This document shows, piece after piece, positions 1 through 6,474 of a DNA stretch of 10,449 bases. Numbering within the stretch: position 1 is the stretch's first letter; the number at the start of each line of letters is the position of its first letter. The translations under genes and the position numbers were made by a program. The stretch comes from JBBPYC01 sp038200275 (GTDB taxonomy: Bacteria > Pseudomonadota > Gammaproteobacteria > Burkholderiales > Burkholderiaceae_C), in NCBI GenBank assembly GCA_038200275.1, contig JBBPYC010000043.1, positions 1-10,449 of the forward strand, read 5' to 3'. The notes beneath the pieces were generated by a model. It was given only the letters and a program-made list of their open reading frames with translations. It was not told the DNA's origin and made no database searches.

Positions 1-1590
1 GGTATCGATCGTGTGATTGAACACATACTTTGCGTAATCGTTTTCGCCTTGAAGGATGTAACCTCGCTCTGGATCTTGCTGTCGCACGCGGAAGCCGAGA
101 ACGCCGATGCGGAAAAGAATCGGTAGGACTAGAAAAGATTTCCATTCGTCGTTGAATGGTGTATCTGAACCATAGTACGCTGGTAACAAAGACAGCCCCG
201 CGCTCCACTCCGAAAACTTTTGCATCGTGAATACACTCGATGCTTGTACGCGCACCATACGCTGGAAATAGTTCGTCAATTGGGGTGCGGCCGACTTCCA
301 CTCAGGCAACAATTGGTCTTTAACCAAGTCAATGTTGGTCAGCGCCACGATCTCGCTGACGTCCTCGCTACTTAACCCTCGACCACGACGCTGCATCCCA
401 CTGAACAGCGCATACGCGTGATACATCATTTCTCGCGGGCGGCGTGTAGTGTGACGGATGATGTAGTCGGCGCAACCCTCCTTGCGCTGAACGTTTTTGC
501 CAGTGTTTTGGATCTGATTTGGAAATAAAGCATCCCAACTACCGTCGGGAATCACAGCGCGAATGCGGTTATCGAGCATCTCTGCTAAGTCGGACTCGCT
601 CCAGCGAATGCGCAGAAAAAGCAATCGCTTCAGAGAAGCGATCTCACGCAAGTCGAGATCCACGGCCAAGTCCTCCGGCAACGAGGCAACGATGCGCAAC
701 CAACTATATTCGGGCAGCCTCTCGATCTCAGATAGAGCCGCAATCAATCCGTGCAGAAAATTTCTACGCAGATAGCGGGTTTGGGTTTCGCCACTAGACA
801 CGAGATGATCGATGTAGTCGTCAAAACGATCAATGGTCAACGTCAAGTAGCGTCCAACCTCGGCAATATCTACGGCAGCGGATTTAAACTGAGGATCGAG
901 ATCGCGCATAACGCCGAGCACATCGAAAGTCCCAGAGTGCTCTTCTTCAATGTCCTTAGCCATTGCGGTTTCATCTAGCCTAAATTTGCGCACCCAACTG
1001 CTCAACAGGGTTAGAAAGTTATTACTGACGTCCTTAGTCTGGGGCCTCGCAGCGGCGCCGATTTCCATCTCGATGGCATTTTTGACGTTATGCAGTGAAT
1101 GCTTAACCAACCCATCGTCGTTAAATGTTTCATCCTTTTGTAGGTCCTGAATCACCATTTGTAGTGCAGCTAAACGAAGATATTTAGACCAAATGCGCAT
1201 GGCAATTTGCTCTACTGGAATCTTAGGAAATTTTCTAGTGATTGTGAATACAATTTTCTCAAACTCTTCCATCAGCGCTACAAAGAATGACTCCTGAATA
1301 TCAATTGATCCGAACAATTCAAACGCGTTAGAGCCAGGATTTCTTTCGCGTGCCGCGATGTCCACCTCTAGCTTCCGTAGCAGGGCAGTCTTGCCGTCAC
1401 CCTTACGGCCAAGAATTACGGTGTTGGCATGGTTCTCCTGCCGGGTCACAAGCTCGATAAATGCGCCCGTGCGCACGAATATGTCATCGGAGTCGATGCC
1501 CTTGTCGTATTCGGCTTTGGACTGAGCAAACGTCGAAACCAGGCTAGCGAGTTGGGCCGGTGAGAGATCGCGACGACCTTGTCGAATCAT
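1..1590 (-). CDS. P-loop ATPase, Sll1717-like, partial (C-terminus beyond window)
   Basis: An uninterrupted minus-strand frame of 530 codons runs from an ATG at 1588-1590 to the window edge with no stop. The start is supported by GGAG seven bases upstream. Seen: Walker A GRKGDGKT at residues 61-68 (Lys67) after a hydrophobic strand (NTVIL), a Walker B-like strand LTIDRFDDY near 251-259, and a conserved-looking RRPRE motif near 383-387. This arrangement resembles the 'P-loop ATPase, Sll1717 family', whose members have a GRKGxGKT loop about 60 residues in; that assignment is from memory of the family. The protein should bind and hydrolyse ATP in the cytoplasm; substrate and partner are unknown. 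It has no signal peptide or clear membrane segment. Base composition is visibly richer in A/T than the genes to the right, which suggests transfer. A role in a defence or other accessory locus is only inference, since the neighbours to the left are not visible. Confidence 0.82.
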   Translation of the reverse strand, partial: MIRQGRRDLSPAQLASLVSTFAQSKAEYDKGIDSDDIFVRTGAFIELVTRQENHANTVILGRKGDGKTALLRKLEVDIAARERNPGSNAFELFGSIDIQESFFVALMEEFEKIVFTITRKFPKIPVEQIAMRIWSKYLRLAALQMVIQDLQKDETFNDDGLVKHSLHNVKNAIEMEIGAAARPQTKDVSNNFLTLLSSWVRKFRLDETAMAKDIEEEHSGTFDVLGVMRDLDPQFKSAAVDIAEVGRYLTLTIDRFDDYIDHLVSSGETQTRYLRRNFLHGLIAALSEIERLPEYSWLRIVASLPEDLAVDLDLREIASLKRLLFLRIRWSESDLAEMLDNRIRAVIPDGSWDALFPNQIQNTGKNVQRKEGCADYIIRHTTRRPREMMYHAYALFSGMQRRGRGLSSEDVSEIVALTNIDLVKDQLLPEWKSAAPQLTNYFQRMVRVQASSVFTMQKFSEWSAGLSLLPAYYGSDTPFNDEWKSFLVLPILFRIGVLGFRVRQQDPERGYILQGENDYAKYVFNHTIDT

Positions 1591-1632
1591 CTGATTGCTC
1601 CATTGAATGCGACAACACACATTGAGATTTTG

Positions 1633-1649
1633 GATGCTGCAACAGCATC
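1633..1649. repeat. Perfect inverted repeat upstream of the ATPase gene
   Basis: GATGCTG-CAA-CAGCATC is a 7-bp perfect inverted repeat with a 3-base centre, about 43 bases upstream of the ATPase start codon. It could be an operator for a dimeric regulator or a small RNA hairpin in the leader. No regulator gene is in view, so function is open. Confidence 0.4.
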
Positions 1650-2452
1650 GCGACAATGCCGGGCATCGATTGCGGCCGCTGCTTTGGACAATGATAGGTG
1701 GACACCGCCCAACTGCCCAGCTTCCCCGCCAGGCGCTGAAGCCTACCAGCGCGGCCCGTCAACGCGGTTTGTGGCGTCAAGCGATTTGTGCAGTCGGGCG
1801 AAGTACGCCACCGCTTCCGGACAGACCCCATACTGCCGGCAACCCGTCATCCGAGCACTCCCCCCAAAAAGCCTGACCCTCACAAGGGCAACATACGTCT
1901 TCGTAGCCGGGCCGTCGCGGTGGGTGGCTTGCGCTGCTCTGACAAGTTCTTACTGCCAGAGGCTTACTTCCACGGCCTTACAGGTCAGTGACAGCTCTGC
2001 GGCATTGAATCTCTCAATTCGTAATACTGCAATGGGTCGGGAGTGTCAGTTCGATGCAGGCGAAAATAGTCGCTGGCCAGGCCTCGCCGCAGGCTGGGCG
2101 ACGCGCAACCAGCCGACCGCCAGTGAAGGTCAGCTTCAGAGGTGAGCGGACACCTGCCCCAAAAGGCGGCCAACGTCAGGTACCGGTTGCCGCAATCATT
2201 CAAGGCCCAAATCTGATCGGCAGCAACCAGCCTGATCCGGACCTTCAGCTAGCCGTCACATCCCAGCGGTTTGGAGTTTCCAGCACCTGTCGATCGCCAT
2301 GTATAGCAGCCGATTGCTGGGGCTTCGAAAGTAACCGTGACGCTTGCGCGGATTGGCACTTTAATCGGTCGGGCGCGCATTTGCTCTGTGAGCTAGACAG
2401 CTTCGGTCCACCAAATGCTGGCACCAGCGTGCCCCGATTTCCACAAAACACA
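1650..2452. other. Long stretch without a convincing gene
   Basis: About 800 bases between the ATPase start and the hydratase. Open frames exist on both strands, but their translations are rich in Cys, Arg, Ser and Pro, show no recognisable domain, and lack good ribosome binding sites. The open frame reaching into the hydratase from 2054 looks like a chance upstream extension. The segment from about 1990 to 2420 has the look of decayed intergenic sequence. It may contain the ATPase promoter near its left end and the hydratase promoter near its right end; no clear -35/-10 pair was found. Confidence 0.5.
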
Positions 2453-3253
2453 ATGAACCCCACCCCCCACGAAGCCGCCCTTCTCCTCTGGACCTGTCGC
2501 CAGTCCGGCACTGCCATCGATGCCTTGCCCGCTGCGCTTCGTCCGCAAAACACCGCGGCAGGTCATGCGATCCAGGCCGCCCTGCCCGCTGTCGCTGACC
2601 AACCGGTGGTCGGCTGGAAGATCGCGGCCACGGGCGCTGCGGGGCAGTCGCACATCCAGGTCGATGGGCCGCTTTGCGGGCGCATCTTGGGCAGCTTCGT
2701 GCAGCCGATCGGCGGGACGGTGTCGCTCGCCGGCAACCGCATGCGGGTGGTCGAGCCGGAGTTTGCGTTCCGCATGGGCGCTGCCTTGCCGCCGCGCGCC
2801 ACACCTTATGCGGCGGATGAGGTGCTGGCGGCTGTCGCGTCGCTCCACCCGGCTTTCGAGTTGCCCGATTCGCGCTTCTCGGACTTTGCGCGAGCCGGCA
2901 AAGCCCAGCTGATCGCCGACGATGCCTGCTGCGGGCAGTTCGCTTTTGGTCCGGCGGCACCTGCCGCGTGGCGCACGGCCGATCTGGCGGCGCACGGGGT
3001 GCATGCGACGGTGTGTGATGCAGCGGGCCGCGAGCGTTATACGCGTGATGGTCAAGGGAGTGCGCTGCTTGGCAACCCGCTCATCGCGCTGACCTGGCTG
3101 GCCAACGAGTTGTTAATGCTGGGCATCGGCTTGCGCGCGGGTGACTGGGCCTCGTGCGGCACCTGTATGGTGCCATTGGAGGTTCTGCCGGGGGATCGTG
3201 TGGTGGCCGACTACGGCACGTTGGGCCGAATCGAGTTGGGTCTTTCCGATTAG
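2453..3253 (+). CDS. 2-keto-4-pentenoate hydratase / FAH-family protein (MhpD-like)
   Basis: 266 residues from the ATG at 2453, the usual length for the MhpD-type hydratase/decarboxylase branch of the fumarylacetoacetate hydrolase fold. These enzymes add water to, or decarboxylate, 2-keto acids from meta-cleavage of aromatics, with a divalent metal in the cytoplasm. Seen: VEPEFAF with Glu101 and Glu103, and FELPDSR with Glu136, which match the metal-binding acidic residues of the family; the C-terminal GNPLIALTWLANEL (207-220) and PGDRVVADYGTLG (246-258) are typical. One oddity is SCGTC at 234-238, where relatives usually have a TGS-like sequence. No other meta-cleavage gene is nearby, so the substrate cannot be named. 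The start was chosen because residues from MNPTPHEAALLLW onward match the family while the upstream extension does not; no strong Shine-Dalgarno precedes it. Confidence 0.82.
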   Translation: MNPTPHEAALLLWTCRQSGTAIDALPAALRPQNTAAGHAIQAALPAVADQPVVGWKIAATGAAGQSHIQVDGPLCGRILGSFVQPIGGTVSLAGNRMRVVEPEFAFRMGAALPPRATPYAADEVLAAVASLHPAFELPDSRFSDFARAGKAQLIADDACCGQFAFGPAAPAAWRTADLAAHGVHATVCDAAGRERYTRDGQGSALLGNPLIALTWLANELLMLGIGLRAGDWASCGTCMVPLEVLPGDRVVADYGTLGRIELGLSD

Positions 3254-3354
3254 CGTGTGAAGCCGCACATGCGCGGACGCCCAACTGGACTTCGTCGGCC
3301 TTGCATGATCTGCAAAGAATGGCTGTCGACGAAACACGAAAGAAGGCAATGGCA

Positions 3355-4161
3355 ATGAATTTGCACCACACCCCCCGATGGGCCAGCCCGGTGGGCCGCG
3401 CGGGCTACGCGGCGAAGGGCGTTGTCTATGCCGTCGTCGGTTTTCTTGCGGCTCAGGCGGCGCTCGGGCAAGGCGGAAAGACCACGGGCTCTAAAGGCGC
3501 GATCCAGGAGATCGGTCAGCAGCCGTTCGGCCAAGTGCTGTTGGTGCTGGTGGGCGTCGGCCTGGCCTGCTACGCGCTCTGGCGGTTTCTGTCCGCATTC
3601 GTCGACGCCGAGGGCAAGGGCTCCGATGCGAAGGGTATCGCGGTTCGCGTTGGGTACTTCGTAGCCGCACTAATTCACGTGGGCCTCAGCGTCGCCGCGT
3701 TCTCCGCCATGGGTGGTGACGGTGGGAGCGACGGCGAGAGAAGCGCGCAGAGCATGACCGCAAGAGCGATGAGCGTGCCGTTTGGCCAGTGGCTGGTCAT
3801 CGGGGCGGGCATTGCGATGGGGTTGGCGGGGATCGGCCAGTGGCTGCAGATGGCAAAGGGAACGTATCGACAGCGTTTCGCTCTGGACGGCGCGGCGGTG
3901 GCGCAACGGCTATGGATCGAGCGTGCGGCCAAGCTGGGCCTGGCGGCACGCGGCGTGGTCTTTTTGCTGATCGGTTTCTTTCTGGTCCAGGCCGGCTGGC
4001 AAGCCGATTCGAGCGAGGCCAAGGGCTTGGGCGGCGCGCTATCGACGCTTGCGCAGCAGCCCTACGGCCCGTGGCTGCTCGGCGTCACGGCACTCGGCCT
4101 GATCTGCTTCGGGATTTACTGCGGTGTGATCGCCATCTACGGGCGTTTCGTGCGAGCTTGA
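3355..4161 (+). CDS. DUF1206 family integral membrane protein
   Basis: 268 residues with six predicted membrane helices (roughly 19-36, 59-80, 97-117, 143-163, 196-214 and 239-260), arranged as three repeated two-helix units. The units begin with similar motifs, GRAGYAAKGVVYAVVGF and LGLAARGVVFLLIGFFL, and the loops share QQPFG / QQPYG. This threefold repeat is the signature of DUF1206 proteins. Function is unknown; it should sit in the inner membrane. The start at 3355 was preferred because AGAAGG lies eight bases upstream; in-frame ATGs at 3349 and 3319 would add 2 or 12 residues. It follows the hydratase by about 100 bases on the same strand, so it may be transcribed separately. Confidence 0.85.
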   Translation: MNLHHTPRWASPVGRAGYAAKGVVYAVVGFLAAQAALGQGGKTTGSKGAIQEIGQQPFGQVLLVLVGVGLACYALWRFLSAFVDAEGKGSDAKGIAVRVGYFVAALIHVGLSVAAFSAMGGDGGSDGERSAQSMTARAMSVPFGQWLVIGAGIAMGLAGIGQWLQMAKGTYRQRFALDGAAVAQRLWIERAAKLGLAARGVVFLLIGFFLVQAGWQADSSEAKGLGGALSTLAQQPYGPWLLGVTALGLICFGIYCGVIAIYGRFVRA

Positions 4162-4243
4162 AGCGCGGCGCGGCGGTTGGCTCTGCGCGGCGACTCCGAT
4201 CGAGTTAATCGGCCGCCCGTCAGTCGCGTTTTCTATCCCGCCA

Positions 4244-5095
4244 TTACGTCTTGGTGGGATTGATGGGCACGTCGAGCACGACACCGACCAGATGCCCGAA
4301 GCGGTCGCGCGCCAGCGCCACGGCCGCCGGCGGCAGGGGGTCAGCGAGGAACGCCAGCGGCGCCTCGTCATCGACTGCTGACGCTGGCAACTCACCACGC
4401 TGCACTAGGTCTGAGAGCGTGCTTTGCAATAGCCCTGGCTGGCTGAAGACAAGGCGCACCGCGAACATCAACAGCGTCGCCACACCACTGGCTTGGGTCA
4501 ACGGAAACACGCCATGGCGAGCGTTTTGATGCAGCAAATGAAACGCCACCATGACCATGTCGAACAGGCCGCTCTCGATCGCCTTGGGCAGCATCGCATG
4601 CGTGGGATCGTTGGGCGCGGTCTCGGTGATGCCGAGATAGCCGATGCGGCCCGCGTGGCGTTCTTTGAGCAAGGCCGGCGCGATGACTTCGACGCAATAG
4701 TCAACGTCCTTGGGCGTCACGGGGTGCAGATGAAACACCTCCACCCGCTCGGCCCGCAAACGCTTGAGCGAGGCGTGCAGGCTGGCCACCACCTGCTCGG
4801 GCGAACGTCGCTGACCGGCCTCGGCGATCAACGTCTTGGTCGAGATCACAACGTGGTCGCGCTCGCTGGGCTTCAAGGCCTGGCCAACGATGTCTTCGGT
4901 GCCGTAGCGCTCCGCCGTGTCGATGAAGTTGACGCCGGCATCGAGCGCCGCGCGCACCACATCGATCGATTGGGCCACACTGCGACCATGACCATGACCA
5001 TGACCATGACCCTGGCCAAACCGGCTGAAGCCACCGCCGCCAAGCCCGGCCACGCTGACCCGCAGGCCCGTGCAGCCGAGCGTGGTGTAGGTCAT
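4244..5095 (-). CDS. Aldo/keto reductase
   Basis: 283 residues from the ATG at 5095, an NAD(P)H-dependent oxidoreductase of the AKR superfamily with a TIM-barrel fold. The catalytic tetrad can be read: Asp59 and Tyr64 in NFIDTAERYG, Lys87 in ISTK, and a His in FHLHP (probably His124). The opening MTYTTLGCTGLRVS is the typical first strand. Further in-frame starts exist at 5113 (ATG) and 5146 (TTG); none has a clear ribosome binding site, so the start is uncertain by up to 17 residues. The loop after strand 1 contains GHGHGHGHG (29-37), encoded by a hexanucleotide repeat. The C-terminal half departs from common AKRs (long proline- and alanine-rich tail), and the substrate is unknown. The gene is divergent from the FAD monooxygenase and convergent with the DUF1206 gene. 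Confidence 0.85.
   Translation of the reverse strand: MTYTTLGCTGLRVSVAGLGGGGFSRFGQGHGHGHGHGRSVAQSIDVVRAALDAGVNFIDTAERYGTEDIVGQALKPSERDHVVISTKTLIAEAGQRRSPEQVVASLHASLKRLRAERVEVFHLHPVTPKDVDYCVEVIAPALLKERHAGRIGYLGITETAPNDPTHAMLPKAIESGLFDMVMVAFHLLHQNARHGVFPLTQASGVATLLMFAVRLVFSQPGLLQSTLSDLVQRGELPASAVDDEAPLAFLADPLPPAAVALARDRFGHLVGVVLDVPINPTKT
4984..5011. repeat. GACCAT hexanucleotide microsatellite inside the aldo/keto reductase
   Basis: Four full copies of GACCAT plus GACC in tandem. On the minus strand this encodes alternating Gly and His. The unit length is a multiple of three, so gain or loss of copies keeps the reading frame and changes only the number of Gly-His pairs. Confidence 0.9.
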
Positions 5096-5190
5096 GTTTC
5101 GCGAAGGCTTCATGGGAACGGAGGATAGGCGGGTCGCCCAGCCCAAGGCGCGCAGGCAATGGGTTTCGCGATCGTTGTAGGCTCTTCGCG
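5096..5190. promoter_or_regulatory. Divergent intergenic region between aldo/keto reductase and FAD monooxygenase
   Basis: Roughly 95 bases separate the two divergent start codons, so both promoters should lie here or overlap the gene ends. No confident -35/-10 pair or operator could be picked out. The two genes may share regulation because of the arrangement; this is inference. Confidence 0.35.
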
Positions 5191-6456
5191 ATGAACGACT
5201 TATCGCCCCAAGCTGCGATCCGGACGTCCCGCACCCGCTGCTGCATCGTCGGCGGTGGTCCGGCCGGCATGATGCTCGGCCTGCTGCTCGCGCGGGCCGG
5301 CGTCGACGTGATCGTCCTTGAAAAGCATCGCGACTTCCTGCGCGACTTTCGCGGCGATACGGTGCATCCGTCGACCTTGATGGTGCTCGATCAGCTCGGG
5401 CTGCTGCCTGCGTTCGAGCGGCTGCCGCAGCGCCGCGTCGACCACTTGAGCGGCATCGTCTCGGGGCGCGAGCAGCCGTTCATGGACTTTCGCGGCCTGC
5501 GGCCGTTCGGCTGGCTCGCGCTGGTGCCGCAGTGGGATCTGCTCGATCTGCTGGCCGAGGCGGCGCGGCGCCATCCGGCCTTCGAGCTGCGCATGCAGCA
5601 CGAGGCGACCGGGCTGATTCGCGCGGGCGACGAGCGGGTGGTCGGCGTCACCGTGCGTTCGGTGGCGCAGCAGCGCGACTTCGAGCTGCGCGCCGACCTG
5701 GTGGTCGCCTGCGACGGCCGGCGTTCGACGCTGCGGCAGGCGGCCGGTCTTGCCGCGCGCGAACTCGGTGCGCCAATGGACGTGCTCTGGTTCCGTCTGC
5801 CGCGCAAGTCGAGCGACCCGCAGGATACGTTCGGCATCATCGAAGCCGGCCACATGATGGTGCTGCTCAATCGCAACGACTACTGGCAGGCCGCGTATCT
5901 CGTGCCCAAGGGCGGCGACGGCGAACTACGCGCGCAGTCGATTGCGGTGCTGCGCGACTCGGTCGAGAAGCTCGCCTCGTTTCTGACGGACCGGGTTGCG
6001 GAAATCTCGGATTGGAGTGAAGTGAAGACGCTCGAAGTCCACGTCGACCGGCTGGACCGCTGGCACCTGCCGGGCCTGCTGTTGATCGGCGACGCGGCTC
6101 ACGCGATGTCGCCGATCGGCGGCGTTGGCATCAACCTCGCGATTGCCGACGCAGTGGCCGCGGCGAACGCGCTGGCCGCGCCGCTGCTGACGAATGAACC
6201 CATCGAGGAAGCGCTGCTGGCTTCGGTGCAGCGGCGCCGGGCGGCGCCAGCATCGTTGATCCAGTGGGTACAGTTGCAGGTCCAGCGCCGCGTGATCTCG
6301 CGCGCGCTCAGCTCCCCAGGCAAACCGCTGGTCGTGCCGCCGCTGTTGCGCTGGTTGCTGAGCAGGCGCCGCATGCGCAATCTGCCAGCCTGGCTGTTCG
6401 GCTACGGCTGGCGGCGCGAGGACATACGCACGCCGCTGCAGCCACCGCCGACCTGA
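5191..6456 (+). CDS. FAD-dependent monooxygenase (UbiH/PHBH-type flavoprotein)
   Basis: 421 residues, a class A flavoprotein monooxygenase by its motifs. Rossmann GGGPAG at 21-26 with Glu44 at the end of strand 2 binds the ADP part of FAD; RDFRGDTVHPSTL (51-63) is a common N-terminal family motif; VVACDGRRSTLR (171-182) is the DG motif; GDAAHAMSPIGGVGINLAI (300-318) is the GD motif contacting the flavin ribityl chain. Such enzymes use NAD(P)H and oxygen to hydroxylate aromatic or polyketide-like substrates; the substrate here cannot be told. The last 60 residues are Arg- and Trp-rich with no clear domain. The ATG at 5191 leaves a normal short lead before the first strand; the ribosome binding site is weak. 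It converges with dcd, whose stop lies only 18 bases downstream, with no room for an independent terminator. Confidence 0.87.
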   Translation: MNDLSPQAAIRTSRTRCCIVGGGPAGMMLGLLLARAGVDVIVLEKHRDFLRDFRGDTVHPSTLMVLDQLGLLPAFERLPQRRVDHLSGIVSGREQPFMDFRGLRPFGWLALVPQWDLLDLLAEAARRHPAFELRMQHEATGLIRAGDERVVGVTVRSVAQQRDFELRADLVVACDGRRSTLRQAAGLAARELGAPMDVLWFRLPRKSSDPQDTFGIIEAGHMMVLLNRNDYWQAAYLVPKGGDGELRAQSIAVLRDSVEKLASFLTDRVAEISDWSEVKTLEVHVDRLDRWHLPGLLLIGDAAHAMSPIGGVGINLAIADAVAAANALAAPLLTNEPIEEALLASVQRRRAAPASLIQWVQLQVQRRVISRALSSPGKPLVVPPLLRWLLSRRRMRNLPAWLFGYGWRREDIRTPLQPPPT

Positions 6457-6474
6457 AGTCGCGCCGCGCGCGAA

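Noticed and set aside
519..1150. Plus-strand open frames inside the ATPase region
   Set aside because: Short, motif-free and antisense to the continuous minus-strand ATPase frame.
2054..2452. Upstream in-frame extension of the hydratase (399 residues in total)
   Set aside because: The added 133 residues show no family similarity, and the family N-terminus begins at the ATG at 2453.
4984..5011. CRISPR-like or origin-type iteron array
   Set aside because: The repeat unit is only six bases, lies inside a coding frame, and has no spacers.
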